64,000 bases of DNA from Aquibacillus rhizosphaerae (GTDB lineage Bacteria; Bacillota; Bacilli; Bacillales; Amphibacillaceae), in the NCBI RefSeq assembly GCF_030282825.1, contig NZ_JASTZU010000063.1, forward strand, positions 512,256 to 576,255, given 5' to 3'. A program made the translations under genes and the position numbers. Below are positions 39,374-47,882 of the stretch, in pieces; position 1 is the first letter of the stretch; each line of letters opens with the position of its first letter. Below the pieces are notes generated by a model. That model did not search any database, had not been told where the DNA came from, and was given only the letters and a program-made list of their open reading frames with translations.

Positions 39374-39787
39374 TTACTTTTTATAACGTTCGATTTTAAG
39401 ATCCTCTGGAATGTTTTTACGGTACTCCAATGGAAATAAATGATCTGGGTTTATGAGTGGAAGGTTTCTTGAATTTCTTGGATTCATAAGCTCGTTTACT
39501 GGTAAAGGACCATGATTATTGGTATTGGATGCTTCATATCGATATATATCATGAAACTGACTCTTATAATGCTCTAAAACAACGTAATAATCTTTTACAC
39601 TTTTAAGATAGGCATACCTAGCTTCATCCATTAGTTGAAGCAAGGGATTTAAGTGTTTTTCCTTTACTACAGGTAAAACGTTATCGTTCCAATCTTTCGA
39701 CAAGATTTGAATGGAGGGAGCTTTCTCTCCTTTTGCTTTTTTTTCTTTGTATTGCTCATATAATTCCCATTCGGTTAAATTATCCAT
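39374..39787 (-). CDS. Hypothetical protein, 137 residues
   Basis: Hydrophilic, Lys/Glu- and Asn/Pro-rich protein without signal peptide or membrane helix. It begins MDNLTEWELYEQYK and has a helical middle (PLLQLMDEARYAYLKSVKDYY). The C-terminal region is Pro/Asn-rich with two L-P/L-I-N-P repeats. AAAGGAGTTGAT precedes the ATG and a terminator follows. No family is recognised; similar small soluble proteins occur in spore-forming bacilli. Confidence 0.7.
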   Translation of the reverse strand: MDNLTEWELYEQYKEKKAKGEKAPSIQILSKDWNDNVLPVVKEKHLNPLLQLMDEARYAYLKSVKDYYVVLEHYKSQFHDIYRYEASNTNNHGPLPVNELMNPRNSRNLPLINPDHLFPLEYRKNIPEDLKIERYKK

Positions 39788-39970
39788 TTTTTTATCAACT
39801 CCTTTTCTTTACCGTATGCATGTATAAATAATATGAATGGTATGTATGCACATTATGAAGTCAAATTTAATATAAAGTAATTAATTTTGTTAATAAAATA
39901 GGCGAATGCCCTTACAAATACGTTATACATTCATAAGATAATAATGTAGCTAACTAAAGGAGGCTAAAAA

Positions 39971-40087
39971 ATGAGTGCAGCATATGGATATGGTGGAGGT
40001 TTCGCGTTAATAGTTGTTTTATTTATTCTATTAATCATCATTGGTGCATCGTATGCAGGAGGATATGGCGCATACGGCGCATACTAA
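39971..40087 (+). CDS. YjcZ-family sporulation protein, 38 residues
   Basis: [18 protein letters not shown]... followed by [10 protein letters not shown] and a Gly/Tyr/Ala-rich tail. This is the standard pattern of the tiny YjcZ sporulation proteins: a Gly-rich start, one membrane helix and G-A-S-Y/F. AGGAGGCTAAAAA gives a good ribosome binding site, and a strong terminator follows. It is intact, unlike the related minus-strand gene 0.9 kb upstream. Confidence 0.85.
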   Translation: MSAAYGYGGGFALIVVLFILLIIIGASYAGGYGAYGAY

Positions 40088-40107
40088 TTAATGTTTTAAA
40101 ATAATAA

Positions 40108-40145
40108 AAGGGTATTACTAAGTTGATTTTCTTAGTGATACCCTT
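40108..40145 (+). terminator. Terminator after the YjcZ-family gene
   Basis: AAGGGTATTACTAAG (40108-40122) pairs with CTTAGTGATACCCTT (40131-40145) with one mismatch. CTT follows. Confidence 0.82.
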
Positions 40146-40334
40146 CTTAGATGATTGAAAAAGAATGTAATCACCATTTTAGACTTATTGTGCGCTACAT
40201 AAAGCATCCCGACTGAAGTAATTTCTTTGATGGGGGAAGTACTATTTTTTAAACAAAAAGGTATGAGTAATTTGTTAGATAAACTACATTCGAATTGTTT
40301 TTTTGTTAAATATACACCATTTGTTTAATAAAAA

Positions 40335-40836
40335 TTATTGCCCTTCATTGAATTCAGGATTTGCTTTAGGGTAAAAATAAGGATCCCTTTGAAAATGTCC
40401 TTTTTTGAGTAGTAATTCCGTAGTCTGGTGGTACATTCTTTTTCCGTCATTATCACAAGAATCATAAAAATGACGTAAATCTTTTCTTACAGAAGAACAA
40501 ATTGAAGTAGTGTGACCTAATAAACCATGCATAGTCATGACATGCAAATAATGCAAACAAAATATGTCAGTGAACAATCATTTTGCTCCTTTATTTAGGT
40601 CTGAATATGTAAACCCAATGGGAATAGGAAATCCGTTTTTTTTTCTAGGAAAGCAGAAATTTGTTTCTTTTGTTTGTAGAATATCTGAATTGCTTCATCA
40701 AAAAGCGCTTTAATTTCTTTATCTTCAATAATGGTTATCATATATTTGTTCACCATATCTACAGCTGTTCCATTTACATATTGTCCCACAACGTACCTGT
40801 TTCAGATGAAGTAAGTTTTATTTCCTCTTCATTCAT
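40335..40836 (-). pseudogene. Frameshifted DUF3231 protein gene (single domain)
   Basis: Read leftward, MNEEEIKLTSSETGTLW (from the ATG at 40836, behind ACGAGG) opens a DUF3231 domain. The frame then breaks at a GGG where GGGG would restore W-G-Q-Y-V-N-G-T-A-V-D-M. It breaks again in a run of nine A where ten would give E-K-K-N-G-F-P-I-P-I-G-F-T, and it meets an in-frame TGA before L-F-T-D-I-F. The rest, up to Q-R-D-P-Y-F-Y-P-K, is intact. Two of three lesions are single-base losses in homopolymers, so either slippage mutation or sequencing error is possible. The protein would be a single-domain relative of the gene at 26157. Confidence 0.8.
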
Positions 40837-41070
40837 AATTTTTACCTCGTGTTAATCGTTCCCAAATTGAGTAGTTCTATTAAATAGATACTACCATTAG
40901 TTTCTATATATTCCCTTTTATATACGTGGTTTGGTTGTGAATTACATATTCTTTGTTTCGATTAACGATTAAACACCAAGTTTTTATTGAAGAATTAATC
41001 TAAAAGGATTATTTTATATCGAATTCGGGTAATATCTTTTATAAGTATTTGGACAAGGAGAGTGTATAGT

Positions 41071-41523
41071 ATGAAACCATACGCAAAGTTTATTGGAATG
41101 GTTTTAACATCAACGATTGTAATGTTTATTTTTAAATATTTAAGTACGTTTGAATTCAGCCATGTCTTTTTTAGTGAAACCAGAGCATACATGGCACTAT
41201 TGATGGGTGCCACAATGGCAATTATTATGTTAATTTTTATGCGTAATATGTTAAAAAATCGAAAAGCGAATATCGGGATTGTAACAGTAAGTATTATTGT
41301 ATTCTCCCTTTCACTATTTCTTTTACGAAGCCAAACGCTTGTAGATGATACAGATTATATGGAGGCAATGATTCCCCACCATTCTATTGCGATATTAACA
41401 AGTGAGCATGCCGAAATAACAGACCCAAGAGTTCGTGAACTGGCGGATGAAATTATAAATGCACAACGTAAAGAAATTGATGAAATGAAGAACTTGATAG
41501 AAGACCTTGAAGAGGAAGAATAA
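41071..41523 (+). CDS. DUF305 domain membrane protein
   Basis: Protein of 150 residues with three N-terminal membrane helices (about 8-24, 40-56, 67-86). A DUF305 segment follows with M-I-P-H-H-S-I-A-I near residues 101-109, then an acidic helix ending in EDLEEEE. DUF305 proteins are ferritin-like and the paired His is thought to bind metal; some sit in copper-resistance loci, but no copper gene is adjacent here. AAGGAG at 41055-41060 favours the ATG at 41071 over the GTG at 41062. A strong terminator follows. Confidence 0.85.
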   Translation: MKPYAKFIGMVLTSTIVMFIFKYLSTFEFSHVFFSETRAYMALLMGATMAIIMLIFMRNMLKNRKANIGIVTVSIIVFSLSLFLLRSQTLVDDTDYMEAMIPHHSIAILTSEHAEITDPRVRELADEIINAQRKEIDEMKNLIEDLEEEE

Positions 41524-41524
41524 G

Positions 41525-41552
41525 AAATGGCTCCCGTCACTGGGAGCCATTT
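41525..41552 (+). terminator. Terminator after the DUF305 gene
   Basis: AAATGGCTCCC (41525-41535) pairs perfectly with GGGAGCCATTT (41542-41552) around a 6-nt loop; GTATT follows. Confidence 0.88.
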
Positions 41553-41709
41553 GTATTCGTAGCAAAACAACAGATTGGTATGAAAATATTATAGAACGGT
41601 ATACTATTAAAATATCATCTTCATAATTAAAAGCTACTTTGATCATTTGTTATTAAAGTGTTCACAAGGTTACAAACTTTTCTACTAGGGTAGTTTGGTA
41701 TCTTATTAC

Positions 41710-42261
41710 TCAATGCGCGTGATTAAACTTTTTCTTATAATCTATATAGACTAATAAAATTAAGATTAGAAAAAGAACAACCATACAGAGTGGAATCAAC
41801 CACAACTTTGCCTCCACTAAATATAACCCAACAGTCATAATTATTACTGAAATCAAAGGTGCCATTATATAATAGGCTTTTGCATCATAAAGCCACCCAT
41901 ATGGAAAGAAATGGGCACCTACTATAATAGCAAAAAATATAACTGCTACCTCCGGATTTTTTACTATAGCCCATATAAGTATAGGAAAATAAATAATTTG
42001 CGCGACATTTAAGTACATTCCTAAATTCCCCAATGGAATATCTTTGAATTTCCAATCGGCTTTTAATAGCGTAGAGATGCCAATAGACAACGGAAACATT
42101 AATCCTGTTGAAAATAACATAAATATATTTTTCTGATAGGTTTCTATTGGTTGTAAAAATATTACCGTAATGATTGACCAAATTACTACAGCAGACAACA
42201 GAAAACCTATACCATTTTTTCCACTTACTGATAGTTTATTTCTCATCTCTGATAATTCCAA
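41710..42261 (-). CDS. Membrane protein, six helices, unknown (DUF7010-like)
   Basis: Protein of 183 residues with six hydrophobic segments. It shows Y-L-N-V-A-Q-I-I-Y-F-P-I-L near residue 84 and G-A-H-F-F-P-Y-G-W-L-Y near residue 115. I recall this pattern from the family now called DUF7010, whose function is unknown. The start is a TTG at 42261, 7 nt after AGGGGG; the next Met is six codons in. It stands alone, convergent with the DUF305 gene and divergent from the HAD gene. Confidence 0.72.
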   Translation of the reverse strand: MELSEMRNKLSVSGKNGIGFLLSAVVIWSIITVIFLQPIETYQKNIFMLFSTGLMFPLSIGISTLLKADWKFKDIPLGNLGMYLNVAQIIYFPILIWAIVKNPEVAVIFFAIIVGAHFFPYGWLYDAKAYYIMAPLISVIIMTVGLYLVEAKLWLIPLCMVVLFLILILLVYIDYKKKFNHAH

Positions 42262-42549
42262 AATTAATCCCCCTAATCTCTTTTTACATAATGCTTTGGT
42301 TTAGATCATTTCATCAATTATTCCGATATTAATTTTAACATAAAATACCAAAAGGTCATTTAAATTTTTTATTACAGAATGTTTTTATCATAGTATTTGT
42401 GTATCATACATTTGATAAGCAGTACGAAGGATTGTTAATATTGTCTTGCCTTGCCGATAAAATAGACCCCCGTTCGAAATAGCTGCCTATTTTTCTTTTA
42501 AGGTCCTAATACATGCTATGATAGTAATAGATTAAGGAGGCTAACTTAA

Positions 42550-43251
42550 ATGGATACGATAATATTTGATGTGGATGATACATTATACGATCAAGCACTG
42601 TCTTTTCATCATACATTTAGAAAGTTGGTTAAAGGACAGTTTACATATGAAGAGATTGATCAAATATACACAGCTAGTAGGAAGTATAGTGAGATTTTAT
42701 TTGACCAAAGTGAAGCAGGGGAGATATCCCAATTTGAATGGCAAACTGGTCGGATTATCGCTGCATGTAAAGATTTTAATATCCCGATGGATAAAGAAAA
42801 AGCAACTACTTTTCATGAGACGTATGTTGTTGAACAACAAAAAATCACGATGTTTGATGAAGTAGTAGAGCTATTAGACTTGCTGCATCAAAAAGAGAAA
42901 AAACTTGCCATTCTTACTAACGGTGAGGAGAAACATCAATCGATGAAAATTAACCAGCTTGACTTAACCAGCTGGATTCCTGTTGAGAACATTTTTATTT
43001 CAGGAACTCATGGTCACGCCAAACCGAAGCGGGAAATCTTTGATATTGTCGAAAAAAAACTTGGACTTGAACCAACAAAAACAGTTTACATAGGTGACTC
43101 TTTTGAAAAAGATATAGTTGGGGCGAAACAAGCAGGTTGGCAGGCAATTTGGATGAATCATCGTAGAAAATCTGTACCTACTGACACTGATTATAAGCCG
43201 GATAATGAAGTGCATAGTGCAAAGGATCTTTTAGATTTATTTGTTGATTGA
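42550..43251 (+). CDS. HAD-superfamily hydrolase
   Basis: Phosphatase-type protein of 233 residues. Motif I is F-D-V-D-D-T-L-Y-D with nucleophile Asp7 and Asp9, motif II T-N-G near residue 119, motif III Lys in A-K-P-K, and motif IV G-D-S-F-E-K-D near 178. The helical cap of about 80 residues after motif I places it with subfamily IA (YjjG/YfnB-like nucleotidases or phosphoglycolate phosphatases). Substrate is unknown. AAGGAGGCTAACTTAA precedes the ATG. It appears monocistronic. Confidence 0.9.
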   Translation: MDTIIFDVDDTLYDQALSFHHTFRKLVKGQFTYEEIDQIYTASRKYSEILFDQSEAGEISQFEWQTGRIIAACKDFNIPMDKEKATTFHETYVVEQQKITMFDEVVELLDLLHQKEKKLAILTNGEEKHQSMKINQLDLTSWIPVENIFISGTHGHAKPKREIFDIVEKKLGLEPTKTVYIGDSFEKDIVGAKQAGWQAIWMNHRRKSVPTDTDYKPDNEVHSAKDLLDLFVD

Positions 43252-43365
43252 AACCTTGTAAAGATTTTATTTTGAAAGAAAATACTTTTCCGTCAGCTAC
43301 ATTTTAAATGAAAGAATGCACACCATAAGAAAATCTATTCTTGAAATAAAATGGAGGGACATACA

Positions 43366-43512
43366 ATGGCTAAGAAAGAAAAACTAAATGAAGAAGCTAT
43401 TTTAAATAATAATTTGGATGCTTCAACCTTAAAAATGAATAATGATATCACCAAACAACATCAAGAACCTAAACAAGATAAACTAGATACGCTGAAAAAT
43501 ACAGAAAGATAA
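43366..43512 (+). CDS. Small hydrophilic protein, 48 residues
   Basis: MAKKEKLNEEAILNNN... ends in DTLKNTER; it is rich in Lys, Asn, Glu and Gln and has no hydrophobic segment. GGAGGGACATACA precedes the ATG with fair spacing, and the frame is clean. Composition is like many short spore-associated or regulatory proteins of bacilli, but no family is recognised. Confidence 0.6.
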   Translation: MAKKEKLNEEAILNNNLDASTLKMNNDITKQHQEPKQDKLDTLKNTER

Positions 43513-43899
43513 TTTTTTTAAAATTCCTAAATAAGATACACATGACATTTAAGTTATAATGGCGCTTGGATTATTGGTCCAAGTGCTATTTGTCGTATTA
43601 TTAAGAAAGCTATAACTCCTCTGTGTTTTTATCTACAATGCAATATGATAGTGAAATTATATTTATTATTTATTTTTCATCATTTTCCGTGTTTGTTGTT
43701 ATAATATATTTTAAACTAATGAAACAAAAAATGAGCTATGAAATTTACTATCATAAATAAAATAGCACTGTACTCCTTGTTTTTACACTATAAACCTTTG
43801 TTAATCACTTTACTTCTAACAGACACTATATAAGTTTGATCGAGAATTATTGCCAAAAAACATAAAAAAACTAGTTGATCAAGAAAAGAGGAACTGAAC
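43513..43899. other. Intergenic region with a small hairpin
   Basis: GCGCTTGGA/TCCAAGTGC at 43562-43586 (7-nt loop) followed by TATTTGT could end the upstream small gene. Nothing else is recognised in the remaining 310 bp, which is very AT-rich. Confidence 0.45.
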
Positions 43900-44775
43900 T
43901 TGAAAAAGTTTAAGAAGTTTTATTTGGAGATTACAAGTGTATGTAATCTCGCTTGTAGCTTTTGTCCACCTACGATTAGAGAGAGGCAATTTGTTTCCGT
44001 TGAGGATTTTGCAATAAGGTTAGACCAGATTAAGCCGCATACAGACTACATTAATTTACATGTAAAAGGTGAGCCATTGCTTCATCCCAAGATTGATCAA
44101 CTGTTAGACATAAGCCATGAAAAAGGGTTTAAGGTGAATATTACCACCAATGGAACACTAATTAATAAAAGGAAGCATCAATTACTAAATAAACCAGCTT
44201 TAAGACAGATGAATTTTTCCCTACACAGTTTTGATGGTCATGAAGGATCAGTCGATAAGGAAGGATACGTAAGTAGTGTGCTTTCATTTATTAAAGAAGC
44301 AACACACCAATCCGACATGATTGTTTCCTTAAGACTATGGAACCTATCCGAAGATAATGCGACGAATGCGGAAAAACAACGTAACCGAGATATGCTTGCA
44401 TTGATTGAATCGGAATTTAATTTGTCATATAAAATTGAAGAAAAAATCACGCCGGGAAGTGGTATAAAAATTGCAGACCGAATCTTCATTAATCAAGATT
44501 ATGAGTTCAAATGGCCCTCCTTACAAGAAGAAGAGGATGATGGCAAAGGTTTTTGTTATGGACTCCGCAACCAAGCAGGTATTTTAACGAACGGTACGGT
44601 TGTTCCTTGTTGTTTAGATGGAGAAGGTGTAATTAACCTTGGTAATATAAAAAACTCCTCTTTTTCAGAAATTATTGCAGGGGACAGAGCGACCAAACTC
44701 GTCGATGGATTTTCAAAAAGGGTTGCAGTAGAGGAATTATGTAGGAAATGCGGTTACAGGAAACGGTTTGGTTAA
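43900..44775 (+). CDS. Radical SAM protein with C-terminal SPASM-like cysteines
   Basis: Enzyme of 291 residues. The [4Fe-4S] cluster motif C-N-L-A-C-S-F-C (Cys15, Cys19, Cys22) lies right at the N-terminus. The C-terminal part has V-P-C-C-L-D-G and C-R-K-C-G-Y-R, the pattern of an auxiliary cluster (SPASM/twitch). Such enzymes modify peptides or small molecules; the product is not evident. No small precursor peptide gene is obvious beside it, though the 48-residue ORF at 43366 is the nearest candidate. The TTG start at 43900 follows AGAGGA by about 7 nt. Confidence 0.88.
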   Translation: MKKFKKFYLEITSVCNLACSFCPPTIRERQFVSVEDFAIRLDQIKPHTDYINLHVKGEPLLHPKIDQLLDISHEKGFKVNITTNGTLINKRKHQLLNKPALRQMNFSLHSFDGHEGSVDKEGYVSSVLSFIKEATHQSDMIVSLRLWNLSEDNATNAEKQRNRDMLALIESEFNLSYKIEEKITPGSGIKIADRIFINQDYEFKWPSLQEEEDDGKGFCYGLRNQAGILTNGTVVPCCLDGEGVINLGNIKNSSFSEIIAGDRATKLVDGFSKRVAVEELCRKCGYRKRFG

Positions 44776-44908
44776 TATGAAGTAGTGGAAGTTATTACCA
44801 TTACTTTTCTTTTAAATATGTATAAACTTTCTGTTAAAATAGAAGTTTGATTGTCGATTACATAACAAAATGGATGACGTCACAGTATAAACATCGGAGG
44901 AAACACCC

Positions 44909-46036
44909 ATGAACAAGCAAACCTACTTTTATCAATTTCTTGAGCCCGTATCAAAAGAACTGGCCCTTGTGGCACGTGAGTTAGAAAATAGTATCTTCAC
45001 TAGTCCACGTACAATGCTGACACATGCTAGAGTCTTTATTGAGACGATCCTAGGAAAAGTAGTTCAGATTGAGAAAATCCCAGTAGATCAACGAACACAC
45101 TTAAAAGAAAGATTAGCCTCATTAGATGAACATGGGTATTTAACAAATGAGATTCGCGATGCGCTGCATCATGTTCGTATGATTGGAAACCAGGCTGCCC
45201 ATGATTCTCGAATCTTTCGTTTTTCAGAGGCTTTATTGTCGTGGGAAGCAGTGTACAAAATCGTAAAATGGTATGTGGAAGTTTATGGTCCAGTTAATCT
45301 AACCGTACCAGATTATCAAGACCCATCTCCACAAATGGAGCAGTCCTATGATATAGCTGAAGTAGAAGTAAGATTAAAAGCATTAGAAGAGCTCCTTACA
45401 GCATCGGTACATAAGCTCTCAGAAGAAACAGCCAAACCGGAAATTGCTGCGATCGAGGAAGAAATAGACTTACCATTTCAACCGGAACTGCCAGGATTCA
45501 CAACAATACGTAAGATTTCCTATAAGGATCAACAACTAGAGGTTCCCCATTTCCTTAGGGATGCTTTTTTGTTGCCCCAACGGTTTAGCAAATCAGAAAT
45601 GTTTCTCATCCGACTAGGTGGAGAACAACAGGCAAGAATTATGAGTGAACTGCCAAAGGACTTAGAAAATCTACACAAGCACGTGAAACGTTATAATGAA
45701 AAAAATGATGCAACGCTTTTTGATGAATTACAGGACTATATTAAGGAAGAAAAAACACGTCGTAAACTACTACTTGAGCGGCCAGGAGAACTTTTTTTAT
45801 TTTACAAAACGAATTATGTGATTGTAACAGAACAGTTAGCTAGTATTCAACTTAATACTTCTGAATTCACTGGAATTCCTAGCTTGATTAGACAACTAAA
45901 TGAAGACCAAATCGAAATGGTAGGGCAGCTGCCAAAAGAACTTGTTATTCTAGCAAAATATGAAAATGTAGGTGTCGGTACAGTAGAGAAGCTGTTTGAT
46001 CAATTAAAGGAAAAGCAATTGGATAAGATGAATTAA
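44909..46036 (+). CDS. DUF4145-type protein
   Basis: Soluble protein of 375 residues. The N-terminal ~130 residues match the DUF4145 pattern seen alone and in type I restriction subunits: L-E-N-S-I-F-T-S-P-R-T-M-L-T-H-A-R near 27, and I-G-N-Q-A-A-H-D near 90. The rest is helical with two copies of a short repeat, S-E-L-P-K-D-L and G-Q-L-P-K-E-L, near residues 248 and 344. No restriction, toxin or helicase gene is adjacent. GGAGGAAACACCC precedes the ATG. Function unknown. Confidence 0.75.
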   Translation: MNKQTYFYQFLEPVSKELALVARELENSIFTSPRTMLTHARVFIETILGKVVQIEKIPVDQRTHLKERLASLDEHGYLTNEIRDALHHVRMIGNQAAHDSRIFRFSEALLSWEAVYKIVKWYVEVYGPVNLTVPDYQDPSPQMEQSYDIAEVEVRLKALEELLTASVHKLSEETAKPEIAAIEEEIDLPFQPELPGFTTIRKISYKDQQLEVPHFLRDAFLLPQRFSKSEMFLIRLGGEQQARIMSELPKDLENLHKHVKRYNEKNDATLFDELQDYIKEEKTRRKLLLERPGELFLFYKTNYVIVTEQLASIQLNTSEFTGIPSLIRQLNEDQIEMVGQLPKELVILAKYENVGVGTVEKLFDQLKEKQLDKMN

Positions 46037-46127
46037 ATACTTGAGTTATTAACCAAATATAATTATTTATAAAAGGAGCAGGCAAAATTTATATCCGTAA
46101 AAATTTAAAAAACTGTCTTTTAAAGGC

Positions 46128-46161
46128 TTGACAAGTATAAACGAGAATGATAATCTTTATC
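46128..46161 (+). promoter_or_regulatory. Promoter overlapped by a Fur box, no downstream gene on its strand
   Basis: TTGACA (46128-46133), 17 bp, TAATCT (46151-46156) forms a good promoter. GAGAATGATAATCTTTATC (46143-46161) matches the Fur consensus GATAATGATAATCATTATC at 17 of 19 bases and covers the -10. A transcript from about 46163 would run rightward through the DUF1540 gene in antisense; the next + gene begins near 46845. Confidence 0.7.
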
Positions 46162-46174
46162 ATGTAAATAAAAT

Positions 46175-46202
46175 ATAAAAAAAGAGTAGCTCAGAAAGCT
46201 AC
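46175..46202 (-). terminator. Terminator of the DUF1540 gene
   Basis: On the minus strand GTAGCT-TTCTG-AGCTAC is followed by TCTTTTTTTATA. It lies 15 bp after the DUF1540 stop codon. Confidence 0.8.
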
Positions 46203-46216
46203 CCAGAAAACTTAAA

Positions 46217-46372
46217 TTAAACCTCAAGCTCAAATGTTTTGCAGTCAGTTTCTTGTTGCGAAGAAGCTGTACTGCCTTTGTGGCTAACTACAAAAATCTC
46301 ATCAGCTCCACACTTTTCACCTTCCAAATTATGAACACAGTTTTCTACTTCACATAATACGTCTAAAGCCAT
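46217..46372 (-). CDS. DUF1540 small Cys protein, 51 residues
   Basis: MALDVLCEVENCVHNLEGEK... followed by C-G-A-D-E-I-F-V-V and C-K-T-F near the end. The four cysteines (7, 12, 21, 44) and the closing T-D-C-K-T-F are the DUF1540 signature. These short domains occur in clostridia and bacilli and probably bind a metal through the Cys; function unknown. GGAGGTGAGAGATT precedes the ATG and a good terminator follows. An oppositely directed Fur-controlled promoter lies 55 bp beyond its 3' end. Confidence 0.85.
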   Translation of the reverse strand: MALDVLCEVENCVHNLEGEKCGADEIFVVSHKGSTASSQQETDCKTFELEV

Positions 46373-46755
46373 AATCTCTCACCTCCATTTTTTTACATTA
46401 TATCAATAATAATTTTAATGTACAAGTTATTATTGTATAAAGGGTCTAATGTTATATTTGTGTATTATAGATTTATAGACTCTCTATTTATTAGTATTAA
46501 TACAATTGTCAAGTACAGTTTGAGTCAGAACTCCATCCTCCTTTTTTTGCTAATCTACTGAAAGACTCTCTTCTAAAATTCTTTACCCTAAAACCCGCTT
46601 AGAAACAAACGAGGGTTTATTTATTCATGAAACTTTTTCCATAACATTGCAACAAAAAGAAAGATGCAATAATATTCGTGACGGAGGGTCTAATCATCAC
46701 ATCTGTCTTTCTTCATTCCTCAATCAAAAAAACATGCAAGTTAATCAGCTGATGG
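46373..46755. other. Intergenic region, no gene recognised
   Basis: AT-rich. AAACCC/GGGTTT around 46590-46616 followed by ATTTATT is a weak terminator-like hairpin. No ORF with a ribosome binding site is seen on either strand. Confidence 0.4.
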
Positions 46756-46783
46756 AAAAGGGATAGGAAAGCTATCCCTTTTT
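46756..46783 (+). terminator. Strong terminator with no obvious preceding gene
   Basis: AAAAGGGATAG (46756-46766) pairs with CTATCCCTTTTT (46772-46783) around 5 nt. It is a classic terminator for rightward transcription, yet no + strand gene lies between 46037 and here. It could end an untranslated transcript, for example from the Fur-box promoter at 46128. Confidence 0.8.
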
Positions 46784-46844
46784 CTCAACTTATGATAAGT
46801 TCATAAATAAGCATTACTATTTTTTAAGAAGGGGAGAGATAGAT

Positions 46845-47882
46845 ATTCCTTTTGGTCCAAGAATTTTAAAAACAGGTTTAGCAGTTACGTTATCAATTTA
46901 TATTTGTATTTTTTTCAGTTTGGATAATTTTGTTTTTGCTGGAGTAGCGGCGATATTGGCAGTCCAACCTTCTGTTTACCGTACATGGAAGCAATTATTA
47001 GATCAAGTAATCACAAATACATTAGGTGCTTCAATTTCTTTGTTTTTTATATATTTCTTTGGTGAAAACCCGGTCATTATCGGATTCGTAATTATTTTTA
47101 TGATTTCATTAAATATCAAGTTGAAAATGGAAACCACTATTCCGCTAACGCTTGTTACTGTCATAGCAATAATGAGTGCGACGGGAAGTGGAGACTTTTA
47201 TTTTGCATTAGAAAGATTTCTTGTCATTGTGATAGGAACTAGCACTGCAATAATTGTTAATATATTGGTATATCCCCCAAAATACAAAAAGAAGTTTATT
47301 CAAAACGTAGACGTAACTTTTAGAAATATGTCGTTATTAATGAGAACGGCGATTTCAAATGAAATGACAGAGGCTTCCTATCAAGATATTAACAGGAGCT
47401 TTAAGAAGGATTTGAAAAAATTAGAAGAACAATATAAATTATTCGATGAAGAAAGAGAAAAGTTAGGTAAGGCAAAACGATTAAATATAAGAGAAATCGT
47501 TGTGTTTAAACAAATGCTGAAGGTTTTACAAGAGGGAAATCAGCTTCTGGAAAATATCGAGGAACACTATTTTCAAAGTAAATCTGAAAATGACGAAAAT
47601 GAAGTATTTGACCAACAGCTGGAAGAATTAATAAAATACCATGAATATTTATTGTTGAAATACTTAGGTAAAATAAAAGAAGACCATGAGGATATAGAAA
47701 ACGATATATTAAAGGAAAAAGATAGGTTTTATGACCGGATTCTAGAATTTTATCATGTAAATAAAGAACAAAAACTTCGTATCATGATTATTGCATCTTC
47801 CATAGTTGACTATTCATTTCATCTGGAGCGGCTTGAGAAACTAATAAATCAGTATCTTAAGATAAGAGAAAATGGAAAATGA
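46845..47882 (+). CDS. Aromatic acid exporter/FUSC-family membrane protein, probable ATT start
   Basis: Membrane protein with four to five helices in the first ~150 residues, then a long helical cytoplasmic part with coiled coil (about 160-330). This is the layout of the YqjA/FUSC_2 aromatic acid exporter-like family. Homologues begin with a G-x-R-x-L-K-T-G-type sequence; here that sequence (I-P-F-G-P-R-I-L-K-T-G) is in frame from an ATT at 46845, 8 nt after AAGGGGAG. No ATG, GTG or TTG precedes the first helix. The alternative TTG at 46920 (LDNFVFAG) would lose helix 1. The 3' end overlaps the next gene by 11 bp. Confidence 0.75.
   Translation: MPFGPRILKTGLAVTLSIYICIFFSLDNFVFAGVAAILAVQPSVYRTWKQLLDQVITNTLGASISLFFIYFFGENPVIIGFVIIFMISLNIKLKMETTIPLTLVTVIAIMSATGSGDFYFALERFLVIVIGTSTAIIVNILVYPPKYKKKFIQNVDVTFRNMSLLMRTAISNEMTEASYQDINRSFKKDLKKLEEQYKLFDEEREKLGKAKRLNIREIVVFKQMLKVLQEGNQLLENIEEHYFQSKSENDENEVFDQQLEELIKYHEYLLLKYLGKIKEDHEDIENDILKEKDRFYDRILEFYHVNKEQKLRIMIIASSIVDYSFHLERLEKLINQYLKIRENGK

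Noticed and set aside
39251..39439. 62-residue rightward ORF around the terminator at 39322
   Set aside because: It crosses a terminator hairpin and the 3' end of a convincing minus-strand gene.
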